Source of the DNA: Bacteroidota bacterium
Lineage (GTDB): Bacteria > Bacteroidota > Bacteroidia > Chitinophagales > Chitinophagaceae
Direction: 5' to 3'
Length of the DNA stretch: 22,167 bases
NCBI GenBank assembly: GCA_030831005.1
Contig: JAURLW010000052.1
Coordinates: forward strand, 1 to 22,167
Position numbers and translations under genes: made by a program. The notes under the pieces were generated by a model. That model had not been told where the DNA came from. It did not search any database and saw only the letters and a program-made list of their open reading frames with translations. Shown piece by piece: positions 15,862-22,167 of the stretch (the first letter of the stretch is position 1; the number at the start of each line of letters is the position of its first letter).

Positions 15862-16887
15862 TTAAACAATTTCCCAAGTGTCTTTGCCTCGTAATAAAGC
15901 ATCTAAATCGCCATGACCTTTTCTTGCTACACTATCTTCCATTTGTAAATTCATTTGCTCTTCATAGCAAGGTCTTTGCGTTTGGTAAAACACACCAAAT
16001 GGACGAGGGAAATGATGTTCTAATGAAGGATCGTCAAAGAAGCGCGTTAATAATTGTGCTTTATAATAATCTGTTTCGTCGTGTATCCACAAACCTTCTG
16101 TGCCGTTTTCTGCTATATTTACTATAACAGGTTTATATCCATCTAATCGAATACCTTTTTGTTGTTGTGCGCCAAAAATTAGCGGTTTGCCATGTTCTAA
16201 AAATAAAACTTCTTCTGGCTTAGAACTTTTTTCGGTGAATATTTCAAATGCGCCGTCGTTAAAAATATTACAGTTCTGATAAATTTCTAAAAAAGAAGAT
16301 CCTTGATGGGCTTCACTTCTAAGCAACATTGCTTGTAAATGTTTAGGATCTCTATCCATACTGCGCGCAATAAAAGTTGCATCAGCACCCATTGCTAAAG
16401 CTAGCGGATTGAATGGATGATCTAAGCTTCCCACAGGCGTACTTTTGGTAATTTTATTTAATTCAGAAGTGGGCGAATATTGTCCTTTTGTTAAACCATA
16501 AATTTGATTATTGAACAATAAAATATTGACATTAAAATTGCGTCGTAATAAATGAATGGTATGATTACCTCCAATACTTAATCCATCGCCATCACCGGTA
16601 ACAATCCACACACTTAATTCAGGGCGTGTTGCTTTCAATCCGCTTGCAATAGCCGTAGCCCTGCCATGAATACTATGCATACCATAGGTGTTCATATAGT
16701 AAGGGAAACGCGAACTACAACCGATACCAGAGATAATTACAATTTGCTCTCTAGGAATGCCTATTTGTGGTAAAACAGTTTGTACTTGTTTTAAAATAGA
16801 ATAATCACCACAACCAGGGCACCAACGAACTTCTTGATCGGTAGCAAAATCTTTTGCATTAAGCGTTGGCGTTATTTGTTCGCTCAT
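15862..16887 (-). CDS. korB: 2-oxoacid:ferredoxin oxidoreductase, beta subunit
   Basis: This 341-residue subunit carries the thiamine-diphosphate site, GDGDG (98-102) and NNQIYGLTKGQ (126-136). It also has the cysteines expected to bind a 4Fe-4S cluster: C23 and C26 (WCPGCG), C57 (GIGCSSR) and C206 (QNCNIFN). It pairs with an alpha subunit that binds CoA and delivers electrons to ferredoxin, most likely oxidising 2-oxoglutarate to succinyl-CoA or running in reverse. The alpha subunit is not upstream or downstream here, so it must be encoded elsewhere. The start at 16887 is supported by a TAnnTTTG box 34 nt upstream. Substrate specificity for 2-oxoglutarate rather than pyruvate is inferred from overall resemblance. 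Confidence 0.88.
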   Translation of the reverse strand: MSEQITPTLNAKDFATDQEVRWCPGCGDYSILKQVQTVLPQIGIPREQIVIISGIGCSSRFPYYMNTYGMHSIHGRATAIASGLKATRPELSVWIVTGDGDGLSIGGNHTIHLLRRNFNVNILLFNNQIYGLTKGQYSPTSELNKITKSTPVGSLDHPFNPLALAMGADATFIARSMDRDPKHLQAMLLRSEAHQGSSFLEIYQNCNIFNDGAFEIFTEKSSKPEEVLFLEHGKPLIFGAQQQKGIRLDGYKPVIVNIAENGTEGLWIHDETDYYKAQLLTRFFDDPSLEHHFPRPFGVFYQTQRPCYEEQMNLQMEDSVARKGHGDLDALLRGKDTWEIV

Positions 16888-16921
16888 AAATAATAATCTA
16901 AATTAGATAAAAAATTTAAAT

Positions 16922-16929
16922 CAAATTTA
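16922..16929 (-). promoter_or_regulatory. -7 promoter box (TAAATTTG) for korB
   Basis: The minus strand has an exact TAnnTTTG match 34 nt before the korB ATG. The divergent murI has only a one-mismatch box (TACATTTC, 16951-16958). Confidence 0.45.
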
Positions 16930-16985
16930 CGAGGTTTTAGTGGGAGTTTATACATTTCAGAAATCAATCTTAACTTAGCATTATA

Positions 16986-17813
16986 ATGGATAAGAAACTT
17001 ACACCAATTGGAATCTTTGATTCGGGCTATGGAGGACTAACAGTTTTTAAAGAAATTGAAGCGTTAATGCCTGGTTACGATTATATCTATTTGGGCGATA
17101 ATGCACGCGCACCTTATGGTTCAAGATCTTTTGAATCGGTGTATCAGTATACACTAAGCAGTGTTCAATGGCTCTTTGATCAAGGTTGTCCGCTCGTCAT
17201 TTTAGCCTGCAATACTGCTTCTGCAAAAGCGCTCCGAAGCATTCAACAAAACGACTTAGCAAAAATAGATCCGGCAAAAAGAGTTTTAGGCGTGATCCGT
17301 CCTACAGCTGAATATATTGGTGCTCACTCTAAAAGCAAAGCTGTTGGGGTATTGGCAACAAAAGGAACGGTGCTTTCTAACTCTTATCCTATAGAAATAC
17401 AACATTTAGACGCCTCTTTGCAGGTATACCAACAAGCATGTCCAACCTGGGTGCCTCTTATAGAAAATAATGAATACGAAACACCAGGAGCTGCATTCTT
17501 TATAGAGCGTGACGTGAAGAGCTTATTGGCTCAGAATAAAGAAATTGATACGCTATTATTAGGATGCACGCATTACCCGATAATTGAAAAACAAATTCGA
17601 TCTTATTTACCAGAAAATATTCAATTAATAAGCCAAGGTGCTATCGTAGCCCATAGTTTAGAAGCCTATTTACAAAGACATAGCGCTATGGAAATGGCAA
17701 TCAGCAAGCAGGGCACACAACAGTTTTATACTACTGACGATGTGAATGATTTTAATATGCATGCGCCTCTTTTCTATGGCAAAGCCATAGCTTCCAAGCA
17801 CGTTCATTTGTAA
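16986..17813 (+). CDS. murI: Glutamate racemase
   Basis: This 275-residue, cofactor-independent racemase makes D-glutamate for peptidoglycan. The family signatures are complete: IGIFDSGYGGLTV (8-20, with D12 and S13), LGDNARAPYG (36-45), the first catalytic cysteine C75 in LACNTASA, and the second, C194, in LLGCTHYP. Length is normal. The ATG at 16986 has a one-mismatch -7 box (TACATTTC) 27 nt upstream and no Shine-Dalgarno sequence. It is divergent from korB and stands alone on its strand. Its stop lies 3 nt from the stop of the convergent RND exporter gene, with no terminator hairpin between. Confidence 0.96.
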   Translation: MDKKLTPIGIFDSGYGGLTVFKEIEALMPGYDYIYLGDNARAPYGSRSFESVYQYTLSSVQWLFDQGCPLVILACNTASAKALRSIQQNDLAKIDPAKRVLGVIRPTAEYIGAHSKSKAVGVLATKGTVLSNSYPIEIQHLDASLQVYQQACPTWVPLIENNEYETPGAAFFIERDVKSLLAQNKEIDTLLLGCTHYPIIEKQIRSYLPENIQLISQGAIVAHSLEAYLQRHSAMEMAISKQGTQQFYTTDDVNDFNMHAPLFYGKAIASKHVHL

Positions 17814-17816
17814 GTA

Positions 17817-20183
17817 TTATTCGTGTAGTCCTGTTGAAACAAAGTCTTTCTTTGCTTGCTTTTTCTTCAACACTTTTTCCATCCATAACAACATGGCTGG
17901 TTGCAAGGTCAAGTTGGTTATCATAGCTAAAAACAAGGTAAGCGAAGTAAGATAACCTAAAGATTGCGTGCCTTGAAAGTGTGATAATGCAAATACACCA
18001 AATCCTACAATCAAAATCAAAGAGGTATATATAATACTCAATCCTGTATCTTGAATGGTGCGGCGTACCGTCATGGCAATATCTTCATCGTGTGTTGCTA
18101 ATTCTTGTTTGAAATTAACCAAGAAGCGAATGGTTACATCAATGGTTATACCTAATGCCACACTAAACACTAATACCGTAGATGGTTTTATCGCTATCCC
18201 TAACCAACCCATGATACCTGCTGTTATTAATAAAGGAACAATATTTACCGTAACGGAAATCAATAATATTCTCCAAGATCTAAACAACATAATCATACAA
18301 GCAAAAATCATAATGAAAGAAAGTATTAAACTATCTCTCAAGCTATTGATGATAAAGGTTGTACCCTCTAAGAAAACAACACTAGTTCCGGTAAAGGTTA
18401 ATTGATATTTTGTAGAATCAAAAATAGCGTAGGTAATCGGTTTGATGCTATCTAATAAAATTGGTAATCTAGCTGAACCAACATCCGCCATACTTATACT
18501 GATTCTCGTTTGTTGTTTATTACTATCAACAAAAGACTGCACCAATTTTTGGAAAATACTTGCTTTGGCATTTTTAGCCGTATCGGTATTTTTTGTTTTT
18601 AAATATGGTTGTAAGAATGCCGCATCAAACATGCTAGGTACAGCATAATTGCTACTATCGCCACCATAATAAGCTTGCTTAGCAAACTTAATACCTTCTG
18701 TAATACATAAGGCGTGCCCTATTTCTGGCATCAGTTGTAACTCTGTTACTAACTCATCCATTTTTTGCATCATATCAAGCGATAGAGCTCCATTTTTACG
18801 CTTGGTATCTACCACAATTTCTAAAGGCATTACTCCTTTAAAATTGGATTCAAAGAATTTTAAATCAAGGTATAAAGGATCATTCTTGGGTAAGTCGTCT
18901 ACGATATAACCCACATTTTTAAGTTGCACAATACCGGCAACGGCTACCAAACATAAAGCCGTAGTAATTGCATAAATCATTTTTCTATGATGGAATACCC
19001 ATACCGTTAGTATGTCCAGCATTTTTTGCATACGTGGACTTTCTAAATAATTCGTATGCTTCGGATTAGGAGGTGCTACAAAACTAAGGAGCACTGGAAT
19101 AATAATGAGCGATATAAAAAAGATAGCTAAAATATTAAGTCCGGCTACTAAACCAAACTCTTTTAAGATGGCACTTTTTGTAAAGAAAAACACACCAAAA
19201 CCAATAGCAGCAGTAAGGTTGGTAAATAAGGTAACAATACCCATTTTATCTACCATCTGCAATAAGGATTGATTTTTATTACCTGTAGTTTGAAAAGAGG
19301 TATGGTATTTATTTAGGAAGTAAACACAATTGGGTATACCAATTACCACTATTAATGGTGGAATTAAAGCAGTAAGAATGGAAATATGATAGCCGCACAG
19401 ATGGATAGTACCCACACTCCAGATTACCCCAATACCTACTACCAACATGGAAATAGCTACGGCTACAAACGATCTAAAAAATACAATTAAGATAGTAGCC
19501 GTTAGTACTAAAGATAAAATCAAAAATAAACGCATCTCATCTTGTACTCTATCTGCAGTAATGGTGCGGATATAAGGTAAGCCCGAATAATGCACTGCAA
19601 TATGATGTTGCGCTGAAAAAGCATCTACTTGTTGAGTAATACCTGCAACAATTGCAGAGCGCTCTTTAGAATTGATACGTTCTTTATTTAAGGTTAAAGC
19701 CATTAAATACGTATGCGTAGTAGGATTATATAAAAAGCCTTTATAGAAGGGTAGATTTAAAAATGTAGCTTCTACACTTGCCACATCTTCAACAGAATCG
19801 CTGCTTACCAAACGAAGTGATTGTAAGGTATTGCTGATGGTATCTTTATATAAATTAATAGCCGAAGGCACACTAAATACATTTTCTACTGCATCGCTTT
19901 TTTCTAATGAGCGCACTAATGTATTGTACGATCTGAAAAAAGAAGGATTAAAAAAAGAATCTGTCTGCACACCCACTACCATCACATTGCCATCTTCACC
20001 AAACTTATTTAAGAAGTTTTTATACTCTTGATATTTAGGATTGTTGGTAGGTATAGCGCTAGTGAAATCATAACTCAAGGTTACTTTGCTAGCTTCAAAG
20101 CCCATATAAACCGTAATGGCTAATAATAGCGCTAATAATGAAAATCGTTGCTTTAAAATAAAGGCTGCTAAAGAATGCCACAT
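17817..20183 (-). CDS. RND superfamily exporter, MMPL type
   Basis: This 788-residue membrane protein is an internal duplication. Each half has one membrane helix (about 12-30 and 401-420), a periplasmic domain of about 180-190 residues, then five clustered helices (about 217-370 and 615-770), giving about 12 in all. The second half has the expected membrane aspartate, D682 in LGITIDVTIRF. The matching place in the first half reads IGIPNCVYF (281-289), with no acidic residue. MMPL/HpnN-type exporters move lipids or other hydrophobic molecules using the proton gradient; the cargo here is unknown. No membrane-fusion or outer-membrane channel gene is adjacent. A TAnnTTTG box lies 19 nt before the ATG, and the gene stands alone. 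Confidence 0.87.
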   Translation of the reverse strand: MWHSLAAFILKQRFSLLALLLAITVYMGFEASKVTLSYDFTSAIPTNNPKYQEYKNFLNKFGEDGNVMVVGVQTDSFFNPSFFRSYNTLVRSLEKSDAVENVFSVPSAINLYKDTISNTLQSLRLVSSDSVEDVASVEATFLNLPFYKGFLYNPTTHTYLMALTLNKERINSKERSAIVAGITQQVDAFSAQHHIAVHYSGLPYIRTITADRVQDEMRLFLILSLVLTATILIVFFRSFVAVAISMLVVGIGVIWSVGTIHLCGYHISILTALIPPLIVVIGIPNCVYFLNKYHTSFQTTGNKNQSLLQMVDKMGIVTLFTNLTAAIGFGVFFFTKSAILKEFGLVAGLNILAIFFISLIIIPVLLSFVAPPNPKHTNYLESPRMQKMLDILTVWVFHHRKMIYAITTALCLVAVAGIVQLKNVGYIVDDLPKNDPLYLDLKFFESNFKGVMPLEIVVDTKRKNGALSLDMMQKMDELVTELQLMPEIGHALCITEGIKFAKQAYYGGDSSNYAVPSMFDAAFLQPYLKTKNTDTAKNAKASIFQKLVQSFVDSNKQQTRISISMADVGSARLPILLDSIKPITYAIFDSTKYQLTFTGTSVVFLEGTTFIINSLRDSLILSFIMIFACMIMLFRSWRILLISVTVNIVPLLITAGIMGWLGIAIKPSTVLVFSVALGITIDVTIRFLVNFKQELATHDEDIAMTVRRTIQDTGLSIIYTSLILIVGFGVFALSHFQGTQSLGYLTSLTLFLAMITNLTLQPAMLLWMEKVLKKKQAKKDFVSTGLHE

Positions 20184-20202
20184 AGTAGAAAGATTAGTGG
20201 CG

Positions 20203-20210
20203 CAAAATTA
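20203..20210 (-). promoter_or_regulatory. -7 promoter box (TAATTTTG) for the RND exporter
   Basis: The minus strand has an exact TAnnTTTG match 19 nt before the ATG at 20183, in the 58-nt gap after sua5. It suggests the exporter has its own promoter and is not simply part of the upstream amidase-sua5 transcript. Confidence 0.45.
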
Positions 20211-20241
20211 CCTAAAAAATATGACGCCTTTTGAATAAAGT

Positions 20242-21222
20242 TTATTTAAAAAGAGCTTGTGCCCTGTGCAATCGATCATTGATAGCGCGACCTAAATCCT
20301 GATCTGGAAAATGTTCTGCAATTATAATATCTAAATCATAGGTATCCGCTTTGCGCAATGTTCTAAATAAATGAGTAGCAGCTTCTGATAGATCCTTACT
20401 GGGAGAAAGTGTCCATACTTTTGCTACGGCTAATTCAGCATAAGTATTATGGAAAGCAATGATGCCAATTTTTTTATTTGCATAGTCCGTATATAAGTCC
20501 AAAGGGTTGCCCATTATAAGCGGGGTATGGGTTGCATAATGACTTTTTAACTGTCCAGCAGTATGGGGAGCTTGATCTTGATGTGTTTTTAATACTACTT
20601 TAGTTCCAATACAAGTTTCGATGGCTTCTATACTTATACCACCTACTCGATACACCACAAGGGCATCCTCTTCTACACCGATTATAGTACTTTCTAAACC
20701 AATTGTACAGTCTCCACCATCTAAAATGTAAGGAATTTTTCCATCTAAGCCTTGCCATACATGGGCTGCACTTACCGGACTTACATATCCAAAAGGATTG
20801 GCACTGGGCGCTGCTAAAGGAAAAGATACCGCTTGCAATAAAGACAAGCTTAAATTATGATTGGGCACTCTTAATGCTACGTATGGACTACCTGCGGTAA
20901 CCAAATCAGGAATACAGTCTTTTTTGGGCACTAAAAAGGTGAGTGGACCAGGACAAAAGGCTAAAGCCAATTGCTGAATATAAGGATGAATGAAAGAACT
21001 ATATTTTTCGGCTTCCTTCCAATCTTTAATATGCACAATTAAAGGATTGAAATGCGGACGATTTTTAGCTTCAAATATTTTCAATACTGCTTTTTCAGAC
21101 AAAGCATTAGCTGCTAAGCCATAAACCGTTTCTGTGGGAATAGCTACCACTTCATCTTGTGTTAAGTAATCAACAGCCGATGCAATGGAAGTATCAATCT
21201 TAGTAGTAAATCTATCCTTCAT
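20242..21222 (-). CDS. L-threonylcarbamoyladenylate synthase, long (Sua5) form
   Basis: This 326-residue enzyme makes threonylcarbamoyl-AMP from threonine, bicarbonate and ATP, the first step of t6A modification of tRNAs reading ANN codons. The YrdC-like catalytic domain (about 10-205) has PTETVYGL (29-36), KNRP (53-56), CPGPLTFLV (90-98), ALRVPNH (116-122) and APSAN (138-142). A linker with TAGQLKSHYA (221-230) takes the place of the usual SPGMKYRHYAP. The C-terminal Sua5 domain ends with DLGRAINDRLHRAQ. The two-domain length separates it from the short TsaC form. Its ATG overlaps the amidase stop by one base (TAATG), indicating translational coupling. Confidence 0.92.
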   Translation of the reverse strand: MKDRFTTKIDTSIASAVDYLTQDEVVAIPTETVYGLAANALSEKAVLKIFEAKNRPHFNPLIVHIKDWKEAEKYSSFIHPYIQQLALAFCPGPLTFLVPKKDCIPDLVTAGSPYVALRVPNHNLSLSLLQAVSFPLAAPSANPFGYVSPVSAAHVWQGLDGKIPYILDGGDCTIGLESTIIGVEEDALVVYRVGGISIEAIETCIGTKVVLKTHQDQAPHTAGQLKSHYATHTPLIMGNPLDLYTDYANKKIGIIAFHNTYAELAVAKVWTLSPSKDLSEAATHLFRTLRKADTYDLDIIIAEHFPDQDLGRAINDRLHRAQALFK

Positions 21223-22007
21223 TATAATAATAGAAAATCATCGGCATCTTTTAAGAATGGCAATTGTTGTCTTACGGCATTCAGTTCCGATGCTTCCAAT
21301 GCAAAGGTAATACCTACTTCTTGATTACTAAGGGGAGTCGCCCAATTTCCTTGTGGATCTATAACACCACTATGTCCCATATACTGCAAATCGTTTTGAT
21401 CGCTACCTATTCTATTCACGGCCAAAACATAACATTGATTTTCTATAGCTCGAGCTTGCAATAAAGTGCGCCATGCGTGATCTCTTTTAGCGGGCCAATT
21501 AGCTACATAAATTATAGCATCATATTCTTCTTGTTTATTTCTTGCCCATACTGGGAAACGTAAATCGTAACAAATCTGCACTAAAAATCGCCAGCCACCC
21601 AAAGAAACAATAACGCGTTTATCGCCAGGCGTATACGCTTTGTCTTCGCCCGCATAAGCAAACAAATGTTTTTTATCATAGCTATGCAGCTGACCATTGG
21701 GCAGTACCCACAAAAAACGATTATAGTATTTATCCTGATCTTGTAGCGCGCAAGATCCGGCAATAACCGAAGAGTATTGTTTAGCTAATGTTTGTAAACA
21801 CTTGATGGCTTCATGACCTAAAGGATCTAAAAGCGTTTCGGGGCTCATAGTAAAACCAGTAGAAAACATCTCCGGTAAGATGATTAAGGCATTATGAGGT
21901 TGATGTAATGCAAGAAAATTCTCTATTTTGGATAGATTTTGTCTATAATCATCCGAAATGAGGTCTATTTGCACTAAAAGAACACTTATTTTCTCCTTTT
22001 TTTCCAT
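21222..22007 (-). CDS. Nitrilase-superfamily amidohydrolase, omega-amidase (YafV/Nit2) type
   Basis: From ATG 22007 the protein has 261 residues; a GTG at 22025 in the same frame would add six. The ATG is preferred because the sequence from there (MEKKEKISVLLVQ) begins with the expected first strand. The catalytic triad is visible: E46 in ILPEMFSTGF, K112 in YDKKHLFAYAGE and C146 in VQICYDLRFP. The LPEMF and YDKxHLF forms are those of YafV/Nit2 omega-amidases, which hydrolyse 2-oxoglutaramate or 2-oxosuccinamate formed by glutamine or asparagine transamination. The specific substrate is inferred. It precedes sua5 with a one-base overlap. A one-mismatch -7 box (TAATCTTG, 22046-22053) lies 38 nt upstream. 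Confidence 0.85.
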   Translation of the reverse strand: MEKKEKISVLLVQIDLISDDYRQNLSKIENFLALHQPHNALIILPEMFSTGFTMSPETLLDPLGHEAIKCLQTLAKQYSSVIAGSCALQDQDKYYNRFLWVLPNGQLHSYDKKHLFAYAGEDKAYTPGDKRVIVSLGGWRFLVQICYDLRFPVWARNKQEEYDAIIYVANWPAKRDHAWRTLLQARAIENQCYVLAVNRIGSDQNDLQYMGHSGVIDPQGNWATPLSNQEVGITFALEASELNAVRQQLPFLKDADDFLLL

Positions 22008-22126
22008 TTTTAAAAAGTTTGGCACAGTTATTGTATATACTTAGACAAGATTACTTTATTGGTTAAGTAATTATCGTTAGTGTGTATGTAAATACGTTAT
22101 GCCTTTATCGGTTTATTGGTTGTTAC
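22008..22126. other. Intergenic region upstream of the omega-amidase gene
   Basis: No gene is supported here. It holds the presumed amidase promoter (one-mismatch -7 box at 22046-22053, minus strand). A 10-bp direct repeat TTTATTGGTT occurs at 22055-22064 and 22112-22121. A short + frame starting ATG 22100 would remain open to the window end, but it runs through the hairpin and has no recognisable product. Confidence 0.3.
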
Positions 22127-22160
22127 TAAGGAGCGGAGAACCGCTCCTTATTTCTTTTAT
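22127..22160 (+). terminator. Strong terminator-like hairpin near the window end
   Basis: A 10-bp perfect stem (TAAGGAGCGG at 22127-22136 with CCGCTCCTTA at 22141-22150) closes an AGAA loop and is followed by TTTCTTTTAT on the + strand. The minus-strand continuation (GTAACAACC) has no T-tract. No + strand gene ends upstream within the window, so it may end a small RNA or be an attenuator for a gene beyond the edge. Confidence 0.6.
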
Positions 22161-22167
22161 AAAGCTA

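Noticed and set aside
22055..22121. 10-bp direct repeat TTTATTGGTT as an attachment site or iteron
   Set aside because: There are only two copies, with no integrase or replication gene nearby; chance is likely in A/T-rich sequence.
22099..22167. Short + strand frame open to the window end as the start of a gene
   Set aside because: It passes through a strong terminator-like hairpin and has no recognisable N-terminus; it needs downstream sequence to judge.
1..22167. CRISPR array, tRNA or rRNA genes, insertion sequence or prophage
   Set aside because: No regularly spaced repeats, cloverleaf sequences, transposase or phage protein motifs were seen, and no non-coding gap exceeds about 160 bp.

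Overview
The window is an ordinary-looking chromosomal segment from a low-GC Gram-negative bacterium, most likely Bacteroidota and probably close to Chitinophagaceae/Sphingobacteriales. Four things point there. The protein sequences look Bacteroidota-like (PolA, DnaN, YifB/ComM, Sua5, the HTH-helical protein). Eight genes have an exact TAnnTTTG box, the Bacteroidota primary-sigma -7 element, just upstream of the start. Shine-Dalgarno sequences are almost absent. A PagL-type outer-membrane lipid A deacylase is present. I see no tRNA, rRNA, insertion sequence, prophage gene, integrase or CRISPR array, and no abrupt composition change. The assignment to a family is inference.

Layout. 1-599 (-): PagL-like lipid A deacylase, cut by the window edge. 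671-4661 (+): a tight run of DUF502 membrane protein, aldo/keto reductase, phosphoserine aminotransferase (serC) and photolyase. 4641-5855 (-): an unrecognised HTH-plus-helical-repeat protein that overlaps the photolyase tail to tail. 5856-6005: a non-coding gap with two hairpins, possibly a small + strand RNA. 6006-7550 (-): YifB/ComM AAA ATPase, divergent from a PaaG-like crotonase at 7629-8405 (+). 8407-11734 (-): polA followed by a DinB-fold protein. 11797-12516 (-): pirin. 12615-13049 (-): FKBP prolyl isomerase, with its own terminator, divergent from dnaN at 13167-14288 (+). 14347-16887 (-): korB followed by an O-antigen-type flippase. 16986-17813 (+): murI, convergent with an RND/MMPL exporter at 17817-20183 (-). 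20242-22007 (-): an omega-amidase-type nitrilase translationally coupled to a Sua5-type tRNA-modification enzyme. The window ends in a strong + strand hairpin with no visible gene upstream.

The genes are mostly housekeeping: DNA replication and repair (polA, dnaN, photolyase, ComM), envelope (PagL, flippase, murI, RND exporter), central metabolism (serC, korB, amidase), tRNA modification and protein folding. They do not form one pathway. I found no convincing previously undescribed multi-gene system. The points most worth checking are the possible small RNA at about 5930-6007, the orphan terminator-like hairpin at 22127-22160, the HTH-helical protein at 4641-5855, a clamp-motif-like peptide in the PolA linker, the asymmetric RND exporter, and several start sites that should be moved downstream because a promoter box lies inside the longest open frame.
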